Source: JAODBQ01 sp047602055 (lineage in GTDB: Bacteria; Actinomycetota; Acidimicrobiia; Acidimicrobiales; Ilumatobacteraceae). Taken from it: a DNA stretch of 64,000 nt. Numbering within the stretch: the first letter of the stretch is position 1; each line of letters starts with the position of its first letter. The notes below the pieces were generated by a model. That model saw only the letters and a list, made by a program, of their open reading frames with translations, did no database searches and was not told the DNA's origin. The position numbers and the translations under genes are program-made. Shown here one piece after another: positions 57,492-64,000 of this stretch. Location of the stretch: contig JASGIG010000001.1 of the NCBI GenBank assembly GCA_047602055.1, positions 4,092,001 to 4,156,000 of the forward strand, given 5' to 3'.

Positions 57492-59128
57492 CCCGTGGTC
57501 GTCGTCGACGCCCCGGCCGTCAGGGCGGCGGCGAAGTTCTGGTAGGTGCCGAGCTGTCCCTCGAAGGCGATGAGGTCGCCGACCGGCTGGAACGTGCCGA
57601 TCGCCTTCGGGTCGGTGACCTTGTACTGGGCGACCTGGCCACCCTCGAACAGGTACTCGTCGGTGGTGCCGAACGCCTTGTACTGCAGGCCGGCGAGCAG
57701 CAACGGCAGCGGCTGGTCGATCGCCCGCATCGCCAGGGCGACGTTGGCCCGGTTCAAGCCGCCGTTGTACGTCGCGGCCAGCTTGAGGATCTCCGTCGCC
57801 GCCCAGCCGAACTGCCAGCCGCCGGCGTACGTCGTCGTGTTCGGGTCGAGCCCGACGGTCGGCAGGAAGTCGTAGTACGCCTTGACGAACGGCGCGTCGG
57901 CCACCGACGGGTCGCTGACCTGGACGGTCGACTGCACGAGGTAGGCACCGTTGCCGGTGAGGCCCTGGTCGATCAGCGGCTGGAAGATCGACGACGCCCC
58001 GCAGGCGGTCGGCAGCAGGAAGATCGGCTTCCAGTTGCTCTTCTCGACGGCGGCCGCCGCCTGCGTGCAGAACGTGCCCGACGACTCCAGCACGAGCGCG
58101 TCGGCCTTGCTGGCGGCGAGGGTCGTGAACTGGTTGTCGAGGTTGGTCGCCGTCGGCTCGTGGAACTCGGTGGCCGCGACCTCGATGTTGCTGCCCTTCA
58201 GGCCCTCCTTGAGACCGGTGAGGTACTGCTTGCCGAAGTCGTTGTTGATCGTGATCGTCGCCACCTTGCCGCCGTCGGGCAGCATCGTCTTCAGCCACTC
58301 GGCCTGCACCCGCGACTCGGCGACGTAGGCGAACGTCTCGCCCGGACCGGTCCACGGATGGTTCTCGACGTCGCCCCACTCGGCCGCACCGGAGCCGGTG
58401 AGCATCATCGGCATGCACTCGTCGTTGAGCATGTCCCAGATCGCCAGGTTGTGCGGTGTGCCGTTGATGCCCAGCGAGGCGAAGTACCCGCCGTTGCCGA
58501 TCGCCTCGTCGGCAACCGTCTTGGTCTGGTTCGGGTCGTACTGGTTGTCGTTGAGGTCGAGCTGGAGCTTCAGCCCGTCGACGCCGCCATTGGCGTTGAG
58601 GTAGTCGAAGTACGACGTCATCCCCTGCCCGTAGATCCCGACGGAGGCGATCGGGCCCGACAGCGGCAGCGCGGTCCACAGGTGGATCGTGCCGTCCTTG
58701 ATGCCCTGCGTCAGATCCCAGTCGTCGGGGCACTTCGACGTGTCGATCGTGAAGCCGCCGGCGCCGTGGTACAGGTTCGGGTTGTCCGGATCCTGGCCGT
58801 AGCCGTTCGGGTTCGACGGGTCGGGGTCGGCCGGGATCGCCAGGTTCTGGTTCGTGCCGACGCTCCCGCCACTGCCGCCCGCGGTGCCGCCGCTGCCCGG
58901 GGTGGCAGCCGTCGTGGTGGCCGTCGTGGTGGCCGCGCCCGACGAACCGGACGTCTCGGTGCCGCCGGTCGTCGCCGACCCGGCGGTGGTGATGGCCGCG
59001 GCGGTCGTCGGCGACGATCCGGCGGTCGTGGTGGTGGCCTTGTCGTCGCTGCCGCACGCGGCGAGCAGCATGCCGGTGAGCGCGACGCCGGCGATGGCGG
59101 CGCGCGCGGTCAAGCGTGTGCGCTTCAT
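57488..59128 (-). CDS. Solute-binding lipoprotein of a branched-chain-type ABC transporter
   Basis: A 546-residue periplasmic-binding-protein-like lipoprotein. The signal ends in the lipobox LLAACG (Cys 25), then a long Thr/Gly/Ser linker (~residues 30-90). The ligand-binding domain shows the LivK-type features ALPLSGPIASVGIYGQGMTSYF near the start and VATITINNDFGKQYLTGLKEGLKG in the hinge. LivK-like proteins bind amino acids, amides or aromatic acids. No permease or ATPase genes are adjacent. It lies between the flavin monooxygenase-like and the CoA-transferase genes, so it probably captures the substrate of that pathway. Confidence 0.87.
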   Translation of the reverse strand: MKRTRLTARAAIAGVALTGMLLAACGSDDKATTTTAGSSPTTAAAITTAGSATTGGTETSGSSGAATTTATTTAATPGSGGTAGGSGGSVGTNQNLAIPADPDPSNPNGYGQDPDNPNLYHGAGGFTIDTSKCPDDWDLTQGIKDGTIHLWTALPLSGPIASVGIYGQGMTSYFDYLNANGGVDGLKLQLDLNDNQYDPNQTKTVADEAIGNGGYFASLGINGTPHNLAIWDMLNDECMPMMLTGSGAAEWGDVENHPWTGPGETFAYVAESRVQAEWLKTMLPDGGKVATITINNDFGKQYLTGLKEGLKGSNIEVAATEFHEPTATNLDNQFTTLAASKADALVLESSGTFCTQAAAAVEKSNWKPIFLLPTACGASSIFQPLIDQGLTGNGAYLVQSTVQVSDPSVADAPFVKAYYDFLPTVGLDPNTTTYAGGWQFGWAATEILKLAATYNGGLNRANVALAMRAIDQPLPLLLAGLQYKAFGTTDEYLFEGGQVAQYKVTDPKAIGTFQPVGDLIAFEGQLGTYQNFAAALTAGASTTTTG

Positions 59129-59157
59129 CAGGTGTTTCTCCCCCTGGGGTGGTCGCC

Positions 59158-60543
59158 TCAGTGCGAGGCGTCGACCAACCCGGCCGCGGCGAGCGCCATC
59201 TGCTTGGCGTGGTCGAGGTCGTAGTGCTTGCGGGTGACGATCCGCTGGGCGTACAGCCCGCCGCCGGCCTGGATGTTGGTGACCGCCTGCCAGCCGCCGT
59301 AGGCGTCGGCGGTGAGGTCACGGATCAGGTGGAACAGCCTCGTGCGGTACTCGCCGTCGACGTTCGCCCCGGTCGACATGTACTTGCGCAGCAACGGACC
59401 GGTGTCCGGGTTCTCCAGGTCGGCCGTCGACGGGGCGGTGACGACGGCGCCGCCGGCGATGTCGTGCAGGTGGCGGACCATCAGGTTGTACGACGCCGCA
59501 CCGGTGTACTTGCCGGCGTTGGTGTACAGCTCGTCGGGGAACGCCGCGCCGAACGGACCGGCCTTGGAGTGCATCAACGCCGCCTCCAGGCAGGCGCGCA
59601 CGACCGTGGCGTGGATGATCATCTCGGAGATCTTCTCCTTGATGTGCGCCTCGCCGGCCAGCCCGTTGGCCTCGGCGATCAGCTGGGCGAGGCCGACGAG
59701 CAGGTCGCCGCCGTCGGCCATCCCCGACAGGCCGCCGAGGCGCTCCCAGAGCCCGAGCGAGTGGGCGAACACCGCCGCCTGCGACACCTCGCCGTTCAGG
59801 AAGATCCGCTCGTTCGGCACGAAGACGTCGTCGAACATGACGAAGCCCTCCGGGTAGTGCTTCGTGCCGGAGACGGGGAAGTCCCTGATGTCCTCGTGGC
59901 GCGGCGCATACGTCGTGTCGACGATCTTCACGCCGGGGGCGTTGACGGGGATCATCGCCGCGATCGCGTAGTCGTCCTCGCCGTCCTTCATCGCCTTGGT
60001 CGGGATGGTCAGCAGCTCGTGGCCCATCGATGCGCCGGTGATGTGCAGCTTGGCGCCGCGGATGACGACGCCGTCGGACTGCCGGTCGACGACGTGGACG
60101 TAGGCATCAGGGTCCTCCTGCTTGCCCGGCGGGCGGGAGCGGTTGCCCTTGGCGTCGGTGATGCACTGCGTGATCCGGATGTCGCGCTTGCGAGCGTCCT
60201 CGATGTACTGGTGCATGCCCTCGATGTACTGCGGCGCCGTCTCGGTCATCCGCCCGGCGGCGGTGGCCAACGTCATCAGCGACGTGTAGGTGACGTGGGC
60301 CATCATCCCGCACTGGTGCATCAGCTCGACCTTGTCGCGCAGCTCGTCGGCGTTGGCCGGGATCGACGACAGCGGGCTCTCGCCGTCGACGGACTGCGAG
60401 CGCAGCCAGTCGTAGTCGCCGGCCACACGCTGCACGGCCGGGCCGATGAAGCGGTGGGTGGTCAGGTCGTCGACGCGCTTGCCCTCGAAGTAGATGGCGC
60501 GACCGTCGAACAACGACTCCTTGTACTCCTCGCCCGTGAGCAT
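59158..60543 (-). CDS. HpaB/AbfD-family flavoenzyme
   Basis: A 461-residue member of the 4-hydroxyphenylacetate 3-hydroxylase / 4-hydroxybutyryl-CoA dehydratase family. MLTGEEYKESLFDGRAIYFEGKRVDDLTTH is the usual N-terminus. QCITDAKGNRSRPPGKQEDPDAYVHVVDRQSDGVVIRGAKLHITGA is the flavin/substrate segment, and KEKISEMIIHATVVRACLEAA the helical region. The dehydratase needs a CxxxC pair for its iron-sulfur cluster; only HQCGMM is found in that stretch, so a monooxygenase or other non-dehydratase role is more likely. ATG 60543 heads an operon with the solute-binding, CoA-transferase and dehydrogenase genes. Confidence 0.85.
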   Translation of the reverse strand: MLTGEEYKESLFDGRAIYFEGKRVDDLTTHRFIGPAVQRVAGDYDWLRSQSVDGESPLSSIPANADELRDKVELMHQCGMMAHVTYTSLMTLATAAGRMTETAPQYIEGMHQYIEDARKRDIRITQCITDAKGNRSRPPGKQEDPDAYVHVVDRQSDGVVIRGAKLHITGASMGHELLTIPTKAMKDGEDDYAIAAMIPVNAPGVKIVDTTYAPRHEDIRDFPVSGTKHYPEGFVMFDDVFVPNERIFLNGEVSQAAVFAHSLGLWERLGGLSGMADGGDLLVGLAQLIAEANGLAGEAHIKEKISEMIIHATVVRACLEAALMHSKAGPFGAAFPDELYTNAGKYTGAASYNLMVRHLHDIAGGAVVTAPSTADLENPDTGPLLRKYMSTGANVDGEYRTRLFHLIRDLTADAYGGWQAVTNIQAGGGLYAQRIVTRKHYDLDHAKQMALAAAGLVDASH

Positions 60544-60645
60544 GTTGCGAACCCCGTTTCCCCGAAAGTCGGATAACCCTTGCTTTCCTATTGTCGCACC
60601 TGTGGCGGCCGGCCATCGGATCGGGCGACACATGCCGGCGCCGCG

Positions 60646-60651
60646 TACCGT
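60646..60651 (+). promoter_or_regulatory. -10 box TACCGT of the second CoA-transferase gene
   Basis: TACCGT seven bases before ATG 60659; leaderless-type. The 115-bp divergent region to the HpaB-like gene also holds an AT-richer stretch near 60569-60600 that may drive the opposite strand (GCGACA and TATCCG, about 16 apart). Confidence 0.45.
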
Positions 60652-60658
60652 GACGGCG

Positions 60659-61744
60659 ATGGGGCTGTGCGACGTCACCGACGCGGACGTCCGCCTACCC
60701 CCGGGGACGGCGGCGCTGGCGCTGCAGTTGGCCGCGTCGGCGGCGGATGCGGCGGCGGCGCTGACCGGCCAGCCGCACGCCGTCGATCGCGACGCGGTGC
60801 TGGCTCACCTGCTGATGCCGCTGGTCGTCGGGACGCGGCCGCCGCCACGGCCGGCACGCCCGGCGCCCGGCGGCGGTTGGGTGCACGACGACACGGGCGA
60901 CGCAGACGCTGCGCTGTTGGCCGCGCTCGTCGCCGAAGGCGACGACGCCGAGGGGCTGGCGGCGCGGGCGCAGGCGTGCTTCCTGCCGGTGACGCCGTAC
61001 CGGGCATGGTCGTGGCCGGCCGCCTCGTCGGCGTCCGACGCCTTCCCGGCATCGGCGCCGGCGCGCCGCCTCGATCCGGCCGGCGTACGGGTCGTCGACA
61101 TGACGGCGATGTGGTCCGGGCCGCTGTGCACGTTGCTGCTCGCCGAGTGGGGCGCGCAGGTGACGACGGTCGAGCCGGCGGTGCGACCCGACGGGTTGCG
61201 CGGCGCGCCGGCACAGTTCGCCGTCCTCGACCGGGGCAAGCGGCGCGTCGACCTCGACCTGCGCACGACGGCGGGACGATCGGCGTTCGAGGCGCTGGTG
61301 GCCGGCGCCGACGTGCTCGTCGAGTCGTTCTCCGGCCGGGTGATGCCGAACCTCGGCTACTCCACCGGCGAGCTGCGCTCGATCAACCCGCGCCTCGTGA
61401 CGGTGGCGATCCGCGCCTTCCCCGACTCGGACTGGGTGGCCTACGGCCGCGGCGTGCACGCCGCATCCGGGCTGGGGATGCACGCGGGTCGGCCACAGCC
61501 GGCGCAGATCGCCTACCCGGATCCGCTGACCGGCCTCGCCGCGTTCGCCTCGGTGCTGCACGCGCTCGGCGCCGCCGACGCGCCGCCGTCGACGACGGTC
61601 ACGCTCGCCGGCACGATCGCCCCGCTGCTCGCCGGCGGCGCCCGCCCGCTGTCGCCCGGCGACCCCACCGTCGTCGCCCGCCTGGCCCGCGCCACCGCCG
61701 GGGCGACGGCCGCCCCGATTCGCCGTGCCGCCACCGAACCATGA
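60659..61744 (+). CDS. Family III CoA-transferase (CaiB/BaiF)
   Basis: A 361-residue protein. Its first ~120 residues are an Ala-rich helical extension (TAALALQLAASAADAAAALTG...); then comes the family III fold starting RLDPAGVRVVDMTAMWSGPLCTLLLAEWGAQVTTVEP. GKRRVDLDLRTTAGRSAFEALVAGADVLVESFSGRVM is the CoA-binding strand region. Compared with the normal ~400 residues, the C-terminal domain is reduced, and the N-terminal extension is not typical. Similar short divergent CoA-transferases are known in actinobacterial steroid/lipid loci. It is divergent from the HpaB-like operon and precedes a carboxyltransferase gene. Confidence 0.82.
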   Translation: MGLCDVTDADVRLPPGTAALALQLAASAADAAAALTGQPHAVDRDAVLAHLLMPLVVGTRPPPRPARPAPGGGWVHDDTGDADAALLAALVAEGDDAEGLAARAQACFLPVTPYRAWSWPAASSASDAFPASAPARRLDPAGVRVVDMTAMWSGPLCTLLLAEWGAQVTTVEPAVRPDGLRGAPAQFAVLDRGKRRVDLDLRTTAGRSAFEALVAGADVLVESFSGRVMPNLGYSTGELRSINPRLVTVAIRAFPDSDWVAYGRGVHAASGLGMHAGRPQPAQIAYPDPLTGLAAFASVLHALGAADAPPSTTVTLAGTIAPLLAGGARPLSPGDPTVVARLARATAGATAAPIRRAATEP

Positions 61745-61852
61745 GCGATTCGAGATGTGCCGCCCTGGTGCGCACATCTCGAATCGCGCCCGCCCACGTC
61801 AGCGGCGCGATGAGAGATGTGCGCAGCTGCACGGCACATCTCGAATCGCGCC
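61745..61852. repeat. Paired palindromic element (REP-like), locus 2
   Basis: Starts at the base after the CoA-transferase stop. First hairpin: perfect arms GCGATTCGAGATGTGC (61745-61760) / GCACATCTCGAATCGC (61772-61787), 11-base loop. Second: arms GGCGCGATGAGAGATGTGC (61804-61822) / GCACATCTCGAATCGCGCC (61834-61852) with two mismatches, 11-base loop. Matches the element at 29564-29672. Confidence 0.85.
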
Positions 61853-61886
61853 GGCCACCGAACGACCACGAGGAGCACTGAACCGA

Positions 61887-63446
61887 ATGAGTTGGAAGCC
61901 GGAGCTCGACGAGCTGGCCGAGCGGCAGCGCCTTGCCGCGCAGATGGGTGGGCCGGAGGGCGTCGCCCGCCAGCGCTCGCGGGGCAAGCTGACCGTGCGC
62001 GAGCGGCTGCCGCTACTCGCCGACCCGGGGACGTTCCGGGAGTTCAACGCGCTGCGCGGCCAGGGCACCTACGACGAGCACGGCGTCCTCACCGGGTTCA
62101 CGCCCCAGGGCAAGGTCGAGGGGACGTGCGAGATCGACGGCCGCAAGGTGGTCGTCACCGCCGGCGACTTCACCGTGCGCGGCGGCTCCGGCGGCGGCGC
62201 GCACGGCGGGCTCGGCGAGGAGCTGAGCGCCTCCGAGCGGGCGCTGGAGTGGCGGCTGCCGTACGTCCGCCTGCTCGACGCCGCCGGCGGCAGCGTGCGC
62301 AGCTTCGAGGAGATCGGCCGTACCTACCTGCCCGACGGCAACAGCTTCACGTATCCCGAGATCGAGCTGATGAACGTCGTCCCGTGCGTTTCGGCGGTGA
62401 TGGGCGCGGCCGCCGGGATCGGGGCGCTGCACACCAACCTCGCCCACTGGAACGTGATGGTCGCCGGCACCCAGGTGTTCCCCGGCGGCCCGCCGGTCGT
62501 CAAGGCCGCGCTCGGCATCGACATCACCAAGGAGGACCTCGGCGGCCCGCAGATCCACACCCAGATCAGCGGCGTCGTCGACAACCTCGCGGCCACCGAG
62601 CAGGAGGCGATCGCGATGGTCCGCGACTTCCTGTCGTACCTGCCGTCGAGCGTCGACGAGTTGCCGCCGCTGCACGAGCCGGCCGACCCGATCGACCACG
62701 ATCCCGCGGAGCTGCGCGGGCTGGTGCCCAAGAACCCGCGCCAGACCCACGACGCCCACCGGCTGGTCGAGCTGGTCGTCGATGACGGCTCGTTCTTCGA
62801 GATCGCGCCGCGCTACGGCCGGGCGCGGATCACCGGCTTGGCCCGCATCGACGGCCACCCGGTCGGGATCATGGCCAACGATCCAAGCCACCTCGGTGGG
62901 GCCACCGACGTCGCCGCCGGTTCGAAGGCGGCCCGTCTCATCCAGTTGTGCGACCTGTTCCACCTGCCGCTCGTCGACCTCGTCGACGAGCCCGGCCTGA
63001 TGGTCGGACTCGACTCGGAGCGCGCCGGGATCGAGCGCGCCGGCGCCCGCCTGGTGTGCATCACCAACCTGTCGCGCACGCCGTGGATCGCGGTCATCGT
63101 CCGCCGCCTGTACGGCGTCGGCGGCCAGGCCCATCACCGGCCGAGCGGCATGTTCCGCCGCTATGCATGGCCGAGCGCGCGGTGGGGTTCGATGCACATC
63201 GCCGGCGGGGCGTCGGCGGCGTACCGCCGGGAGATCGAGTCGGCCGACGACCCGGAGGCCAAGCGCATCGAGATCGAGGAGCGCCTCGACCGCCTCGGCT
63301 CGCCGTTCCGCACCGCCGAGGCCACCGGCCAGGACATCATCGACCCGGCCGACACCCGCGCCGTGATCGCCGAGTTCGTCCACGACGCCCAGCGCCTCCT
63401 CGTCCGCCAACTCGGCGTCCCCCCGACCCTCCCCTATCTTCCGTAG
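61887..63446 (+). CDS. Acyl-CoA carboxylase carboxyltransferase subunit
   Basis: A 519-residue carboxyltransferase of the propionyl/methylcrotonyl-CoA carboxylase beta family. GGPEGVARQRSRGKLTVRERLPLLADPGTFREF is the N-terminal start, GGSGGGAHGGLGEE and VMGAAAGIGALHTNLAHWNVMVAGTQVF form the first acyl-CoA-binding half, and AARLIQLCDLFHLPLVDLVDEPGLMVG with SGMFRRYAWPSARWGSMHIAGGA the second. The ending DIIDPADTRAVI is family-typical. The usual GAGAGYGSY-like glycine run differs. No biotin carboxylase or carrier is adjacent. AGGAG lies 12 bases before ATG 61887. The palindromic pair separates it from the CoA-transferase. Confidence 0.9.
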   Translation: MSWKPELDELAERQRLAAQMGGPEGVARQRSRGKLTVRERLPLLADPGTFREFNALRGQGTYDEHGVLTGFTPQGKVEGTCEIDGRKVVVTAGDFTVRGGSGGGAHGGLGEELSASERALEWRLPYVRLLDAAGGSVRSFEEIGRTYLPDGNSFTYPEIELMNVVPCVSAVMGAAAGIGALHTNLAHWNVMVAGTQVFPGGPPVVKAALGIDITKEDLGGPQIHTQISGVVDNLAATEQEAIAMVRDFLSYLPSSVDELPPLHEPADPIDHDPAELRGLVPKNPRQTHDAHRLVELVVDDGSFFEIAPRYGRARITGLARIDGHPVGIMANDPSHLGGATDVAAGSKAARLIQLCDLFHLPLVDLVDEPGLMVGLDSERAGIERAGARLVCITNLSRTPWIAVIVRRLYGVGGQAHHRPSGMFRRYAWPSARWGSMHIAGGASAAYRREIESADDPEAKRIEIEERLDRLGSPFRTAEATGQDIIDPADTRAVIAEFVHDAQRLLVRQLGVPPTLPYLP

Positions 63447-63556
63447 CGACGCCGCCGGTGAGTCGAGCTCAACGGCAGGTCACCGCTGTCGAGCGAGTGA
63501 GGACCCGATGAACAACGTCCACCACCGCGCAGGTGCGAGCGGTCGGGAGGGGGCCC

Positions 63557-64000
63557 TCAGTGACGAGCCTCGACGACGGAGGGGTTCGAGTAGTCGGTGT
63601 TGTCGATGATCAGGTCGGCGCGGGCGTGGGGGTCGACTTCGTCGACGTAGATCCGTTCAGCGACCTGATACCGCTCCCGGTGGAGGCGTTCTGCTTCGGC
63701 TCGGCCTTCCATCTCGGTGTCGCGTTCGATACCTCGCTGCACGGTCAGCTCCTGAGGCACGTCGATCCAGATCCTGAAGTCCCAGAGGCGTCGTACTCGG
63801 GTCGCATCCCGAACACGGAGTCGACGATCAACACCGCGTCCGTCGGAACATCGACCGACACGTGGCGGAGGTCGTCGCCGGTCAGGGGATCGTGCGCGCA
63901 CAGGACCAACGTCCCTGACCCGCTCGGTCCGGCGGGCTTCAACAGGAGCTCGCGCGCCGACTCGAAATCAGGCGCGTTGCGGTAGTAGCCCTCTCCGCTC
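63557..64000 (-). CDS. Uridine kinase-like P-loop kinase, 5' end outside window, frameshifted
   Basis: C-terminal ~150 residues of a nucleoside kinase-like P-loop protein. From the window edge: GYYRNAPDFESARELLLKPAGPSGSGTL, then DAVLIVDSVFGMRPE (the typical VDGVFLLRPEL strand), a one-base shift at about 63795, and LWDFRIWIDVPQELTVQRGIERD with RYQVAERIYVDEVDPHARADLIIDNTD, as in bacterial uridine kinases. Restoring one C (GAGCTACG) joins the two parts as RPELRRLWDF. The ATP-binding P-loop lies beyond the right edge. The 110 bp before its stop hold no gene. Confidence 0.8.

Noticed and set aside
57492..59321. N-terminal extension of the double CoA-transferase frame
   Set aside because: It runs through the solute-binding lipoprotein gene in another frame and has no similarity; GTG 57491 or ATG 57476 is the real start.
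29564..61852. Paired palindromes as ends of a 32-kb composite transposon
   Set aside because: The region between holds ordinary housekeeping genes, no transposase, and the palindromes are symmetric with no target duplication seen.
1..64000. tRNA, rRNA or other known structured RNA genes
   Set aside because: I found no cloverleaf-like or rRNA-like segments while reading both strands; a covariance search could still find a missed one.

Overview
The window is about 64 kb of GC-rich (roughly 70 percent), gene-dense bacterial DNA. Several features point to a high-GC actinobacterium, most plausibly the Acidimicrobiia (Ilumatobacter-like): GTG starts, many 4-base ATGA/GTGA gene overlaps, a mycothiol-type formaldehyde dehydrogenase, a response regulator/kinase/GerMN-lipoprotein operon resembling MtrA-MtrB-LpqB, and a large stock of lipid and CoA-ester enzymes. 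The lineage is inferred from gene content only. I saw no rRNA, tRNA, CRISPR array, prophage or transposase.

Layout. 0-8 kb: end of panC, an FAD amine oxidase, an M1 peptidase lipoprotein, a ProA-like reductase, a metallo-hydrolase, an SDR and a lipoprotein. 7.8-13.2 kb: a TauE / GNAT / OSBS-NSAR cluster, a biotinyl-carboxyltransferase fusion, and a divergent LigD-type polymerase. 13.2-18.4 kb: two PRC-barrel proteins, small proteins, then a GT2 / PIG-L / methyltransferase / acyl-CoA-dehydrogenase-like cassette and a cytosine deaminase. 18.6-24.7 kb: SDR, TauD dioxygenase, a DesK/NarL two-component pair, an ArsR-AHSA1-RibD operon and an AbrB-type toxin-antitoxin pair. 24.7-34 kb: formaldehyde detoxification, an acyl-CoA synthetase, a WYL regulator, a BON-CBS protein and a dienelactone hydrolase / cupin / PatB operon. 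34-42 kb: HrpA, an OmpR two-component operon and an MFS-like protein. 42-47 kb: a Baeyer-Villiger monooxygenase/esterase pair, VapBC and a decayed sigma locus. 47-54 kb: two ECF sigma/anti-sigma pairs, a TTC38-like protein, a VOC protein and a cytochrome c pair. 54-63.5 kb: a catabolic locus (flavin monooxygenase-like enzyme, solute-binding lipoprotein, double-length CoA-transferase, acyl-CoA dehydrogenase, second CoA-transferase, carboxyltransferase). A uridine-kinase-like gene runs off the right edge.

Three patterns cut across the genes. (1) At least nine genes carry single-base frameshifts. Five of the six one-base insertions fall in a heptamer that becomes GAGCTC when one base is removed, which suggests a motif-linked sequencing artefact or mutation hotspot, so those genes may well be intact in the organism. 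(2) Intergenic spaces hold several families of palindromic or tandem elements, some in two copies, placed at 3' ends of genes or in divergent promoters. (3) About fifteen operon heads show a TANNNT-like -10 box only 6-8 bases before the start codon, the arrangement expected for leaderless mRNAs.
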